The notes beneath the pieces were generated by a model. That model was not told where the DNA came from and did not search any database. It saw only the letters and a program-made list of their open reading frames with translations. A program made the translations under genes and the position numbers. Shown piece after piece: positions 7,397 to 16,467 of a stretch of 39,578 nucleotides of DNA. The DNA is from Microbacterium jejuense. Lineage in GTDB: Bacteria; Actinomycetota; Actinomycetes; Actinomycetales; Microbacteriaceae. The first letter of the stretch is position 1. Every line of letters begins with the position of its first letter. Location: the NCBI RefSeq assembly GCF_019511665.1, contig NZ_JAEUAW010000023.1, forward strand, positions 1 to 39,578. The letters run 5' to 3'.

Positions 7397-8635
7397 TCAC
7401 CAGTCGTGGACGGTGCCGTCCGACAGCCGGTTGTACGGCAGGTACGCCTGCTCGTACGGGTACTTGCCCGCCTCGTCGAGGTCGAGCTCGACGCCGAGAC
7501 CCGGCCGGTCGCCCGGATGCAGCAGGCCGTCCTGCCACGTGAAGGACTGCTGGAACACCTCGTTCGTGCGCGCGCCGTGCATCATGTACTCCTGGATGCC
7601 GAAGTTGTGGATCGCCAGGCCCAGGTGCATCGCGGCGGCCATGCCGACGGGAGAGATGTCGGTCGGCCCGTGCATGCCCGACTTGATCTGGTACAGCGCC
7701 GCGTAGTCGAGCGTCTTCTTGAGCGCCGTGATGCCGCCCATGTGGGTGACCGCGCCGCGCACGTAGTCGATGAGCTGGTCGCGGATGATGTCCTTGAAGT
7801 CCCACACCGTGTTGAAGATCTCGCCGATGGCGAGCGGCGTCGTGGTGTGCTGGCGCACGAGCCGCAGCGCCTCCTGGTTCTCGGCGGGAGTGCAGTCCTC
7901 GAGCCAGAACAGGTCGTAGGGCTCGAGCGCCTTGCCGAGCTTCGCCGCCTGGATGGGCGTCATGCGGTGGTGCCCGTCGTGCAGCAGCGGGATCTCGGGC
8001 CCGAACTCGTTGCGCACCGCCTCGAACACCTTCGGAAGATGCAGCAGGTAGGGCCGCGTCTCCCAGTCCTCCTCGACGGGCTTCGCGCCGCGCCGGGCGG
8101 GCTCGTGGTCGTAGCGCTCCTCGCCGCCGCCGGTGAACGACGACTGCGCCGCGATGCCGTAGACCGCCTTCAGCCCCGGGATCGCGGTCTGGATGCGGAT
8201 GGCCTTGAACCCCTGCTCGAGGTGGTCGCGCACCGAGTCGAACAGCGACGGCAGGTCGGTGCCCGACGCGTGCCCGTAGGCGAGCAGGCCGTTGCGCGAC
8301 GCCCCGCCGAGCAACTGGTACACGGGCATCCCGGCGGCCTTGCCCTTGATGTCCCACAGCGCCACGTCGACCGCGGCGATGGCGGCCATCGTGACCGGCC
8401 CGCGCCGCCAGTAGGCCGAGCGGTACAGGAACTGCCACGTGTCCTCGATGCGGTGCGCGTCGCGGCCGAGCAGCAGCGGCACGACGTGCTCGGTGAGGTA
8501 GGCGACGACCGCGAGCTCGCGCCCGTTGAGCGTCGCATCGCCGAGGCCGGTGAGTCCGTCGTCGGTCGTCAGCTTGAGCGTGACGAAATTGCGGTTCGGG
8601 CTGGTGACGATGACTTCAGCCTTGTCGATGATCAT
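7397..8635 (-). CDS. manD: D-mannonate dehydratase, enolase superfamily (ManD/RspA)
   Basis: Dehydrates D-mannonate to 2-keto-3-deoxygluconate. The 412 aa protein shows the mandelate-racemase-subgroup Mg2+ ligands at regular 26-residue spacing: Asp220 in LLHDGHHR (with His222), Glu246 in WLEDCTP and Glu272 in AIGEIFN. The N-terminus (RNFVTLKLTTDDGLTGLGDA) and C-terminus (PYEQAYLPYNRLSDGTVHDW) are typical of ManD. The ATG overlaps the uidA stop and has AAGGAG upstream. It replaces the unrelated UxuA of enteric bacteria as the third step after UxaC and UxuB. Some members of this family have low activity or prefer D-gluconate; the context favours mannonate. Confidence 0.9.
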   Translation of the reverse strand: MIIDKAEVIVTSPNRNFVTLKLTTDDGLTGLGDATLNGRELAVVAYLTEHVVPLLLGRDAHRIEDTWQFLYRSAYWRRGPVTMAAIAAVDVALWDIKGKAAGMPVYQLLGGASRNGLLAYGHASGTDLPSLFDSVRDHLEQGFKAIRIQTAIPGLKAVYGIAAQSSFTGGGEERYDHEPARRGAKPVEEDWETRPYLLHLPKVFEAVRNEFGPEIPLLHDGHHRMTPIQAAKLGKALEPYDLFWLEDCTPAENQEALRLVRQHTTTPLAIGEIFNTVWDFKDIIRDQLIDYVRGAVTHMGGITALKKTLDYAALYQIKSGMHGPTDISPVGMAAAMHLGLAIHNFGIQEYMMHGARTNEVFQQSFTWQDGLLHPGDRPGLGVELDLDEAGKYPYEQAYLPYNRLSDGTVHDW

Positions 8636-10443
8636 GATGCTCCTTGAGTGACGGATGCCGGCTGCCCGTGCTCCTTGCCGATCGCCGTCCAGCGCGATCG
8701 CAGGGCGTGCGCCGCCGCCTTCGGCTTGCGGTCGCGCGTGAAGACGCCCTTCTTGTTGCCGTCGACGCGGATGATCCCCGTCGCGGTCTGGAAATCGGCG
8801 AAGTTCCAGACGTGCTCACCCACGAACGACGCGATGCGATCGAACACGCGATGGTTCATGTCGAGGTACGCCGCCTGGTACTCCTCGGTCCAGGGCTGGT
8901 CGAGCACCGAGTGGTAGCCCGCGATGGTGTCGGCGCCGTACTCGGTCATCAGCATGGGCTTGCCGTACATCTGCTCCCATCCGCGCAGCTCGGCCTCGAG
9001 GTTCGCCTCGGCGGCCTCCAGGTCACCGGTGTTGATGTACCAGCCGTAGTAGCGGTTGAGGCACAGCACGTCGAACAGGTCCGACACCTTGTCGACGCCG
9101 ACGGGCGCCAGCATGACGTTGACGAACGTGACGGGGCGCGTGGGATCGAGCTCGCGGGTGAGGGCGACGAGCGGCTCGAAGTAGGCGCGCGCCTCGTCGA
9201 CTGCGGTGTCGGGCTCGTTGGCGATCGACCACATCACGACGCTCGGGTGGTTCTTGTCGCGGGCGATCAGTTCGCGGATCGCCTGCGCGTGTGCGGCCTG
9301 GGTCTGATCGTTGACCGAGTCGGGGCCGAACGTCGGAACGGTCGGACCTCCGAGGAAGCCGCTCACGACCGAGTAGTTGAGGCCCACGGCGGCCGTCTCG
9401 TCGATGACGACGAACCCGTGGCGGTCGGCGTACTCGAGCACCTCTTCGGCGTAGGGGTAGTGCGAGGTGCGGAAGGAGTTCGCGCCGATCCACGTCATGA
9501 GCGCGAAGTCGTGGACGAGGTAGGCGTCGTCGTGGCCCTTGCCGCGCACCGCGGTGTCTTCGTGGCGCCCGAATCCGGTGAAGTAGAACGGCTCGCCGTT
9601 GATGAGGAACTGATTGCCCCGCACCTCGACCGTGCGCACGCCTACCGCCTGCGTGTAGGTGTCGACGAGGTCGCCGTCCTGCCGCACCTCGACGACGAGG
9701 TCGTACAGATAGGCGGCGCCCGGCTGCCACAGGTGCACGTCGGCGATGCGGACGACGCCGTTCGCGCCCTCGGCCACGCCGACCTCGGCACCGTCGGCAT
9801 CCTCGATCCGCACGGTGACGTCGGCGTCGGCGGTCAGCGCGACGTCGTACCGCACGAGCCCGTCGGCGCCGTCGACGTCGGTGACGACCGTGACGTCATC
9901 GACGCGCACGGCGGGTGCGCTGTACAGCCACACCGACCGTGCGAGGCCCGCGTAGTTGTAGAAATCGTGGAAGTACTGCTGCTTCTTGCGGCCCTGCGCG
10001 TCGACGGTGATCGCCCCCGGCGGGATGGTGGTGTTGGTGAGCTCGTTGTTCACCCCGATCGTGAGGCGGAACTCCTGCCCGGGGGCCACGAGGTCGGTGA
10101 TGTCGGCTTCGAAGGGCGTGTAGCCGCCGACATGCTCCGCGACGAGCTGATCGTCGATGTAGACCCGGCCCTCGTGGGTGGCGGCATCCACTCGCACGAA
10201 CACGCGCTCCCCCGCCCAGCCGCGCGGGACGCGCACGGTGCGCTGATACCAGACCCACCCCACGTGGTCGCGGATGGCCGCGTCGGCGAACACGTCGTTG
10301 TAGCTGGACGGAACCGGCGCCTCGAGCGCCGTGTCGAGCGTCGCGCCCCAGGGCGACCGCACCTCGTCCGAGTCCAGGGCGAACCGCCACAGCCCGTCGA
10401 GGCGGACGAGTTCGCGGGTGGCGGTGGAACGGGGTTTCAGCAT
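8632..10443 (-). CDS. uidA: beta-glucuronidase, GH2
   Basis: Hydrolyses beta-D-glucuronides. The 603 aa protein has the usual three-domain GH2 layout. The acid/base Glu410 lies in SIANEPD and the nucleophile Glu501 in MTEYGAD. Asn563 and Lys565 in GNKKGVF form the N-x-K motif that binds the substrate carboxylate, which separates glucuronidases from GH2 galactosidases. Length matches the E. coli enzyme (603 aa). It lacks a signal peptide and so works on imported glucuronides. The ATG at 10443 has GAGGAG upstream. It is the first gene of uidA-manD-gntK-lacI, transcribed from a promoter whose -35 lies inside a LacI-type operator. Confidence 0.96.
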   Translation of the reverse strand: MLKPRSTATRELVRLDGLWRFALDSDEVRSPWGATLDTALEAPVPSSYNDVFADAAIRDHVGWVWYQRTVRVPRGWAGERVFVRVDAATHEGRVYIDDQLVAEHVGGYTPFEADITDLVAPGQEFRLTIGVNNELTNTTIPPGAITVDAQGRKKQQYFHDFYNYAGLARSVWLYSAPAVRVDDVTVVTDVDGADGLVRYDVALTADADVTVRIEDADGAEVGVAEGANGVVRIADVHLWQPGAAYLYDLVVEVRQDGDLVDTYTQAVGVRTVEVRGNQFLINGEPFYFTGFGRHEDTAVRGKGHDDAYLVHDFALMTWIGANSFRTSHYPYAEEVLEYADRHGFVVIDETAAVGLNYSVVSGFLGGPTVPTFGPDSVNDQTQAAHAQAIRELIARDKNHPSVVMWSIANEPDTAVDEARAYFEPLVALTRELDPTRPVTFVNVMLAPVGVDKVSDLFDVLCLNRYYGWYINTGDLEAAEANLEAELRGWEQMYGKPMLMTEYGADTIAGYHSVLDQPWTEEYQAAYLDMNHRVFDRIASFVGEHVWNFADFQTATGIIRVDGNKKGVFTRDRKPKAAAHALRSRWTAIGKEHGQPASVTQGAS

Positions 10444-10490
10444 CGAAATTCTCCTCGGGTGGCGGGCGACAGGCGTCGTCGCCCGGGATC

Positions 10491-10519
10491 ATCAAACCAG
10501 AAACGGATCGTTGTGGCAA
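10491..10519 (-). promoter_or_regulatory. uidA promoter
   Basis: On the minus strand TTGCCA (10519-10514) is followed after 17 nt by TTTGAT (10496-10491). The -35 is one half of the operator at 10514-10529, so repressor and RNA polymerase would exclude each other. The layout is the same as at the MFS operon promoter. Confidence 0.55.
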
Positions 10520-10529
10520 CTGATTGCCA
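10514..10529. promoter_or_regulatory. LacI-type operator of uidA
   Basis: TGGCAACTGATTGCCA, with perfect 6 bp arms TGGCAA/TTGCCA and a 4 nt centre. Related sites occur at 18862-18877 and 18917-18932 ahead of the other uronate transcript. It lies in the 93 nt gap between uxuB and uidA. Confidence 0.75.
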
Positions 10530-10536
10530 TCTATTC

Positions 10537-11970
10537 TCATTCCATTGTTCGGCCAGCCACGTCGCGCACCCTGTCGACGAACTGCTCGTCGTCCGCAAGC
10601 TCAGGCGACAGCAGCGCAACGAGCTCGCGAATCGGGTCCACGCCCCGGTTGGCAATCGATATCGCATCGGCGTGCGCATCGGCCGGCTCGCGGCCCAGGC
10701 GCACCAGCCCGACCCACGCTCCGACGACGTCCGCGCACGCGGCCGCGCTGCGCCCGCCGGCCCGTTCGGCCAGCGCCACGGGCACGACCCGCACGCGCAG
10801 CTTGGCCACGCCGTCCACGGCGATCTGTGCGAGCCGGTGCTCGATGCGGGCGTTCTCGAAGCGCGCGAGCAGGTCGGCGAGATAGCGGTCGAGTTCGAGC
10901 AGCTCGGCGGGGAGGTGAGCGGATGCCTCGGCCCACAGCCCGAGCACCTCCGCACGCACGACGCCGTCGCCGATCGCCTCGGCGACCGTGGTGTGCCCGC
11001 GCGCCAAGCCCGCGTACGCCATCAGGCTGTGCGCGCCGTTGAGCAGCCACAGCTTGCGGCGTTCGAACGGCACGATGTCGTCGACGAAGCGCGCGCCGGC
11101 GCGCTCCCATTCGGGCCGGCCGGCGGGGAAGGAGCCGCTGAGGATCCAGTCGTGAAAGGGCTCGGTGACCACCGGCGCGGAGTCCACCCACCCGGTGCGC
11201 GCGGCGACCTCGGCGATGTCGGCCGTCGTCGTGCGCGGGGTGATGCGATCGACCGACGTGGAGACGTACGACACGTTCTGCGCGATCCACGCCGCTGCGG
11301 CGGGCGCGACCGCCTGCGTCAGGGCGAGGACGCCGCGGCGGACGAGCGGTCCGTTGTCGGGGATGTTGTCGCACGGCACGACCGCGATGGGCCCGGCGCC
11401 CGAACGCGACCGCGCGACGAGGCCCAGCACCAGGCGACCGAGCGCCGTGACGGGAGGGGCCGTGGCCTGATCGATGCGTGCGCCGGGGTCGGCCATGGCC
11501 GCGGCGAGCACGCGCAGATCGGCCGCCACCGCCGGGTCCTCGAGGTCGGGCGCACCGTCGACGCGCAGGCGGTACCCGGCCTCGGTGATCGTGAGTGTGA
11601 CGACGGCGGTCGACGGGGCGGCGAGCAGCTCCACGAGCCGCCCGACGTCGGCGCCGTCCCTGACCTCGACGATGCTGCCGACGACGGCGACGTCGTCGCC
11701 GGCCGCCGAGCGCTCGACGACCGTGAACAGGCCGTCCTGCGGTGCGAGCTGCTCTGCCGCGGTCGCGCTGCGGCCGGTGAACGCGGCGATCCCCCACTCC
11801 CGGTGATCGTCGACCCGGGCGGTGTACCAGGCCTGATGAGCGCGGGCGAAAGCACCGAGCCCCAGATGCACGATGCGCACGGGCGCGGCGGGAATCGGCA
11901 TCCCGCGCACCTCCAGCGCCCCGCGCGTGAGACGCACGCCGGTCGTCGGCTCCGCCTGCGCCCCCGTCAC
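10537..11970 (-). CDS. uxuB: fructuronate reductase (D-mannonate oxidoreductase), mannitol dehydrogenase family
   Basis: NADH-dependent interconversion of D-fructuronate and D-mannonate. The 477 aa protein has a Rossmann start (VRIVHLGLGAFARAHQAWY), the NAD-binding-domain motif VVPCDNIPDNGPLV, and the family catalytic block FERRKLWLLNGAHSLMAYAG with Lys, Asn and His. This length and these motifs fit the long-chain mannitol/fructuronate/altronate dehydrogenase family. Placement directly after uxaC (GTG start overlapping the uxaC stop) selects fructuronate among the possible substrates. Mannitol or altronate dehydrogenase is the alternative by sequence alone. It appears to be the last gene of the MFS-started transcript. 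Confidence 0.9.
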   Translation of the reverse strand: MTGAQAEPTTGVRLTRGALEVRGMPIPAAPVRIVHLGLGAFARAHQAWYTARVDDHREWGIAAFTGRSATAAEQLAPQDGLFTVVERSAAGDDVAVVGSIVEVRDGADVGRLVELLAAPSTAVVTLTITEAGYRLRVDGAPDLEDPAVAADLRVLAAAMADPGARIDQATAPPVTALGRLVLGLVARSRSGAGPIAVVPCDNIPDNGPLVRRGVLALTQAVAPAAAAWIAQNVSYVSTSVDRITPRTTTADIAEVAARTGWVDSAPVVTEPFHDWILSGSFPAGRPEWERAGARFVDDIVPFERRKLWLLNGAHSLMAYAGLARGHTTVAEAIGDGVVRAEVLGLWAEASAHLPAELLELDRYLADLLARFENARIEHRLAQIAVDGVAKLRVRVVPVALAERAGGRSAAACADVVGAWVGLVRLGREPADAHADAISIANRGVDPIRELVALLSPELADDEQFVDRVRDVAGRTME

Positions 11971-13370
11971 AGCTTGAAGGCCTTCCGCGGCACGGCGTCG
12001 ACGAGGTCGACGGCGATGCGCTGGGCGCGGGACAGCGAGATGCGGCCCTCACCGACGAGCCGCGCGAGGAAGGCGGCATCCGATCGCCTCGCCATGTCGT
12101 GACGCGCGGGAATCGACAGGAACGCGCGGGTGTCGTCGATGAACCCCGACCCGCGGTAGAACCCGGCGGTCTCGGTGACCGCGGCGCGGAACCGCTGCAC
12201 GGCGTCCGGGGCGTCCAGGAACCACCAGGGCGCGCCGATGAAGACGCTCGGGTAGAACCCCGCGAGCGGCGCGACCTCGCGCGAGTAGATCGTCTCGTCG
12301 ACGCCGAACAGCACGAGGTGGAAGTCCTTCTTCAGCCCGAACGCGTTCAGCAGCGGCCGCAGGTTCTCGGTGTACTCGGTGCGCAGCGGGATGTCGTGTC
12401 CGGTGTCGGCGCCGAACGCCTCGAAGGTCGCAGTCGAATGGTTGCGGGCCACTCCGGCGTGCACGGTCATCACGAGCCCGTCGGCGACGCTCATCCGGGC
12501 CATCTGGAACAGCATGTGCGCGGTGAAGGCGCGCGTCTGCGCGGCGTCCAGGGTGCCCCCGACCGCACCGCGATACAGAGTGGATGCCTCGTCCGCCGGC
12601 AGATCCAGCGTCAGCGGTTCGCGCACGCCGTGGTCGGCCGACACCGCGCCGTGCCTGATGAAATGGGCCCGCCGCTCTTCGAGTGCGCTCAGGTAGCCGG
12701 CGAAATCGTCCATCGCGACGCCGGCCGCCCCCGTGAGGCGCTCGATGTTGTCGCGGAACGCCGGCGAGGCGGGGTCGAGGTAGGCGTCGGGGCGGAACGT
12801 CGGCAGCACGCGGCCGCGGAACGACGGATCGGCGGCGAGCGCCGCATGCACGGCGAGATCGTCCATCGGATCGTCGGTTGTCGCGAGCACCTCGATGCCG
12901 AAGCGGTCGAACAGCGCCCGAGGACGGAAGTCGTCCTGCTGCAGGCGCGTGGCGATGTCGTCGTAGAGGACGTCGGCGGTCTCGGCCGACGGCTCGACCC
13001 CGATGCCGAACAGCGTGACCAGCTCGTGCGTCAGCCAGTAGCCCGACGCGGTGCCCGCGTACAGGTGCCAGTTCGCACAGAACAGCCGCCACACCTCGCG
13101 AGGGTCGGCGGTGCCCGTCGCGGTGCCCACGCCGAGGTCGCCGAGGTCCACCCCCGCCGCGTGGAGCATCCGCGTGACGTAGTGATCGTGCGTGATGAAC
13201 AGGTCCGCCGGATCGCTGAAGGGCTCGTCGTCGCGCAGCAGCGAGGGCGCGACGTGCCCGTGCGGCGAGATGATCGGCAGGTCGGCCACGCGCTCGTACA
13301 GTCCCCGGGCGACGGCCCGTGTCTGGGGGTCGACGGGGAACAGACGATCGGGGTCGAGGTGCAGGTCCAT
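11967..13370 (-). CDS. uxaC: glucuronate isomerase (uronate isomerase)
   Basis: Isomerises D-glucuronate to D-fructuronate. The 467 aa amidohydrolase-superfamily protein has the HxH metal motif in ISPHGHVAPS (His37, His39) and uronate-isomerase blocks such as WHLYAGTASGYWLTHEL, VLATTDDPMDDL, FRPDAYLDP and TEYTENLRPLLNAFG. The start at ATG 13370 overlaps the stop of the preceding gene (TGATG) and is preceded by GGAGA; an ATG 19 codons earlier lies well inside that gene and is rejected. Length is normal for UxaC. It links the product of UidA to UxuB. Cytoplasmic. Confidence 0.95.
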   Translation of the reverse strand: MDLHLDPDRLFPVDPQTRAVARGLYERVADLPIISPHGHVAPSLLRDDEPFSDPADLFITHDHYVTRMLHAAGVDLGDLGVGTATGTADPREVWRLFCANWHLYAGTASGYWLTHELVTLFGIGVEPSAETADVLYDDIATRLQQDDFRPRALFDRFGIEVLATTDDPMDDLAVHAALAADPSFRGRVLPTFRPDAYLDPASPAFRDNIERLTGAAGVAMDDFAGYLSALEERRAHFIRHGAVSADHGVREPLTLDLPADEASTLYRGAVGGTLDAAQTRAFTAHMLFQMARMSVADGLVMTVHAGVARNHSTATFEAFGADTGHDIPLRTEYTENLRPLLNAFGLKKDFHLVLFGVDETIYSREVAPLAGFYPSVFIGAPWWFLDAPDAVQRFRAAVTETAGFYRGSGFIDDTRAFLSIPARHDMARRSDAAFLARLVGEGRISLSRAQRIAVDLVDAVPRKAFKL

Positions 13371-14230
13371 CAGAAGAGGTCTCCGAATCCGAGTGCGACC
13401 AGATTGTCGTGCGAGGTGCGCAGGCACTCCAGCGGGGTGCGCCCGTAGAGGTCGTCCTGCTCGACGAGCAGGTGCTGCGCTCCGATGCGGACGCTCTCGT
13501 CGACGATGGCGCGGAAGTCGAGGTTCCCCTCGCCCACCTCGGCGAACTGCACGACGCCGGCGAACGCCGCCATGAAGCCGGCGACGTCGCCCCGGCCCAG
13601 CGCCTCGAAGGCGTCCTGTCCGAGTCGTCCGATGCGGTAGTCCTTGAGGTGCACCATGGCCACCCGGTCCCCGTACTTGCGCAGCGTGGCGACGGGGTCG
13701 AGCCCGCCGCGCTGCACCCAGTGCACGTCGACCTCCAGGCCCACGCTCGGGGCCCGGTCGGCGATGATGTCGAGCAGGTACCGGCCGTCGTACTTCGCGA
13801 ACTCGATGTGGTGGTTGTGGTAGTACAGGCCGATGCCGTGCTCGGCCAGCCGGGCGGCCATCGCCTCGCTCGCGTCGCAGAAGGCGAGCACCGCCTCGAG
13901 CGACCCCATCGCATCGAACGGCAGCATCCCGATCCGCAGCTTCGAGGACTGCAGCCGAGCGCAGTCGGCGACGATCTTGTCGAAGTCGTTCGTGAGCGAC
14001 TCGCCGGGCATTCCGGGGATGCTGGTCAGCGCGGCCGACAGCGCGGCCATCTCGATGCCCAGCTCGACCCGAGCCCTGTCGAGCTCCGCCACGTTGTCAG
14101 GCGTCATCGCCAGCTGCGACACCTCGATCGCCCGGTAGCCGATGTCGCGCACCTGCCGCAGGGTCTCGAACACGCCGTCGGTCGCGAAGCTCTCTTTGAG
14201 CATCATCGCCTGTACGCCGATCCTTGCCAT
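13370..14230 (-). CDS. TIM-barrel sugar isomerase/epimerase (AP endonuclease 2-like)
   Basis: A 286 aa xylose-isomerase-like TIM barrel. Metal- and substrate-binding clusters are visible: HNHHIEF (138-144), LEVDVHWVQRGG (165-176) and MVHLKD (192-197). Family members act as inositol-pathway dehydratases and isomerases, ketose epimerases, and as lyases or hydratases on 3-keto-glycosides; sequence alone does not choose. It lies between a Gfo/Idh/MocA dehydrogenase and uxaC, with AGGAG before its ATG. A degraded relative is present at 5628-5747. Role in the uronate operon: possibly cleaving or hydrating an oxidised glycoside (inference). Confidence 0.8.
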   Translation of the reverse strand: MARIGVQAMMLKESFATDGVFETLRQVRDIGYRAIEVSQLAMTPDNVAELDRARVELGIEMAALSAALTSIPGMPGESLTNDFDKIVADCARLQSSKLRIGMLPFDAMGSLEAVLAFCDASEAMAARLAEHGIGLYYHNHHIEFAKYDGRYLLDIIADRAPSVGLEVDVHWVQRGGLDPVATLRKYGDRVAMVHLKDYRIGRLGQDAFEALGRGDVAGFMAAFAGVVQFAEVGEGNLDFRAIVDESVRIGAQHLLVEQDDLYGRTPLECLRTSHDNLVALGFGDLF

Positions 14231-14272
14231 CGTCCGCTCCTGTTCCTCTCGTCTTCGTCCCGGATCCCGCGC

Positions 14273-15439
14273 TCAGACGCGCTGGGCGTACTTTCCCTCG
14301 GCGCCGATGCGCACGTTGAGCTCGGCGAGGAATTCGTCGTCGTCGAAGTCGATGGGCACCTCACGGCCGGTCCAGCTCGACAGGTGGATGGCGTTCGCCA
14401 GTCGTACGCCCCGGATGCCCTCCGCGCCGGAGGCGATGAGGGGCGCGCCGTCGAGGACCGCCGCCGCGAAGTTCGCGAGCACGTCGGCGTGCTGGGTGCC
14501 CCACGCCGACGGGAACTCGATGGTCTCCTGCGTGTAGAGGCTCGACGTGTCGCCCTGGCCCATGAACAGCTTCATCACGTCGGCCATGCTCATCTCGGCG
14601 CTGAGGTCGCGCTCGGGCCGCGACAGCCGCGTCACGGTGGCGACCTTGCTGCCTTCGACGACGATCTTGCCGGCGGTGCCGAGGATCTCCAGTCGGTCGG
14701 TGCCGACGAGGTCGTGCGTGGCGGTCACGAACACCCCCGTCGCCCCGTTTCCGTAGTCGACCAGCGCGGTCACCTCGTCCTCGACGACGATGTCACGGCG
14801 GAAGCCGAACGCGGCCTTCGCGTACACCGACCTCGGCACGCCGCACAGCCACTGCCAGAGGTCGAGCTGGTGCGGAGCCTGGTTGACGAGGACGCCGCCG
14901 CCCTCGCCGCCCCAGGTGGCTCGCCAGTCGCTCTGGTCGTAGTAGCCCTGGGGGCGCCACCAGGTCGTGATGATCCAGTTGCTGCGGAGGATCTCACCGA
15001 TCTCGCCGGCGTCGATGATCTCCTTCAGCCGGACGTAGAGCGGGTTGGCGCGCTGATTGAACATCAGGGCGAACACCACGTCCGGGTGCGCGGCGGCGAC
15101 CGCGTTGAGCTCGGCGACCTGCTTGGAGTAGACCCCCGCGGGCTTCTCGACCAACGCGTGGATGCCGCGCTCGATGGCCGCGATGCCCATCTCGGGGTGC
15201 AGATAGTGCGGCACGGTGGTGACGATCGCGTCGACCGTGCCGCTGTCGAGAAGGGCGACGTAGTCGTCGAAGAACGGGATGCCGGCGAACCGCTCGCCCG
15301 CCGACACGGCCTTCGCCGGGTCGATGTCGCAGATCGCACCGAGCGCGATGCCGGGGACGCGGCCCGCCGCGATCAGGTCGGCGTACATGCCGCCCTGGGC
15401 GCCGAGGCCGATGATGCCGAGACGGACGGTGTCGGTCAT
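14273..15439 (-). CDS. Gfo/Idh/MocA family oxidoreductase
   Basis: A 388 aa NAD(P)-dependent sugar or polyol dehydrogenase. It has an N-terminal Rossmann fold with LGIIGLGAQGGMY, the EKP motif (98-100, catalytic-region Lys), and the C-terminal half with NQAPHQLDLWQWLCG, whose His/Asp pattern is the catalytic region of the family. The ATG at 15439 overlaps the stop of the next upstream oxidoreductase (ATGA), so the two are translated together. Relatives oxidise inositols, the C3 hydroxyl of glucosides, or other sugars. Having two divergent members in one operon suggests one oxidising and one reducing step. Confidence 0.85.
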   Translation of the reverse strand: MTDTVRLGIIGLGAQGGMYADLIAAGRVPGIALGAICDIDPAKAVSAGERFAGIPFFDDYVALLDSGTVDAIVTTVPHYLHPEMGIAAIERGIHALVEKPAGVYSKQVAELNAVAAAHPDVVFALMFNQRANPLYVRLKEIIDAGEIGEILRSNWIITTWWRPQGYYDQSDWRATWGGEGGGVLVNQAPHQLDLWQWLCGVPRSVYAKAAFGFRRDIVVEDEVTALVDYGNGATGVFVTATHDLVGTDRLEILGTAGKIVVEGSKVATVTRLSRPERDLSAEMSMADVMKLFMGQGDTSSLYTQETIEFPSAWGTQHADVLANFAAAVLDGAPLIASGAEGIRGVRLANAIHLSSWTGREVPIDFDDDEFLAELNVRIGAEGKYAQRV

Positions 15440-16467
15440 GAGAAGGTGCTCCGTTCTGCGATCCGCACCGGGCGGACGGGGTAGGTCTGGTCGTACAGGT
15501 CCTGGATGATGTCGAGCGTCTTCTGCGCCTCGGCCGCATCGATCCAGAACGGCTCGGCGGCGGCGACGCTGCGATAGAAGTCCTGGATGAGGTCGACGTG
15601 CGACCTGCCCCAGTAGGCGCGTTGCCCGCTGCCGAGCGCGGTCTCGGGAATCACCTCGACGCTGCCGTCGGCACGTGTGACGGTGAGACCGCCGCGGATG
15701 CTGAGCGATCCGTGCTCGGCGGTGATGTCCACGGTGATCGGCGCGTTGGTCGTGTTCGCGAGGGTGGCGAAGAACACGCTGCGCGCGCCGTCGGCGTGGG
15801 TGAGCACGAGGTCGGCGGTGTCTTCGACTTCGATCGTGTCTGCGAGCACGCGGGTGCCGGCCGATCCGGTGACACCGGCGACGTCGCCCACGAGCCACTG
15901 CACGAGGTCCAGGGTGTGGATGGCCTGGTTCATCATCAGCCCGCCGCCGCTGCCGGCCCACGTGCCGCGCCACGGGCGCGCCCGGTAGTACTCGGCGGGT
16001 CGCCACCACATCACTGTCGCCGTTGCTCCGAGCACCCGCCCGAGCTCACCCGAGGCGAGGATCTCGTACGCGCGCCGCGACGTGGCGTTGTACCGGTTCT
16101 GGAAGCACACGGCGATGCGTGCGGTGCTCGCGGCCGCCGCCGCGACCACGCGGTGTCCGCTCGCGCGATCGTGGGCGAGCGGCTTCTCCAGGACGACATG
16201 GATGCCGCGTTCCAGCGCGTCCACGGCGATGTCGGCGTGCGCGGCGTGCGGGGTGGTGATGTGCACGACGTCCGGACGCCGCTCGTCCATGAGCACGCGG
16301 TGGTCGCGGTATCCGGCCGCGCCCGTCGTCGAGACCGCCGCAGCCAGACGCTCGTCGTCGACGTCGCACACCGCGACGAGCTCGGCATCGGCCGTCTGGG
16401 CGATCGCGCCCAGATGCACCGCCGAGATGTCGCCGCAGCCGATGACGGCCACCCGCAGCCCGGCCAT
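15436..16467 (-). CDS. Gfo/Idh/MocA family oxidoreductase
   Basis: A 343 aa protein with a nucleotide-binding start (VAVIGCGDISAVHLGAI), EKP at 94-96 and the C-terminal NQAIHTLDLVQWLVGD block. It is clearly a paralogue of, but not a recent duplicate of, the downstream gene: both share WWRPxxYY and the His-x-x-Asp pattern, but they differ widely. The start ATG shares one base with the upstream TIM-barrel stop (TGATG). Substrate is unknown; the context suggests a glycoside, uronide or keto-sugar intermediate. Confidence 0.85.
   Translation of the reverse strand: MAGLRVAVIGCGDISAVHLGAIAQTADAELVAVCDVDDERLAAAVSTTGAAGYRDHRVLMDERRPDVVHITTPHAAHADIAVDALERGIHVVLEKPLAHDRASGHRVVAAAAASTARIAVCFQNRYNATSRRAYEILASGELGRVLGATATVMWWRPAEYYRARPWRGTWAGSGGGLMMNQAIHTLDLVQWLVGDVAGVTGSAGTRVLADTIEVEDTADLVLTHADGARSVFFATLANTTNAPITVDITAEHGSLSIRGGLTVTRADGSVEVIPETALGSGQRAYWGRSHVDLIQDFYRSVAAAEPFWIDAAEAQKTLDIIQDLYDQTYPVRPVRIAERSTFS

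Noticed and set aside
8644..12102. 1152-codon open frame on the plus strand
   Set aside because: It lies opposite uidA, uxuB and uxaC, all with clear motifs; its translation is repetitive and Arg/Val/Gly-rich with no recognisable domain.
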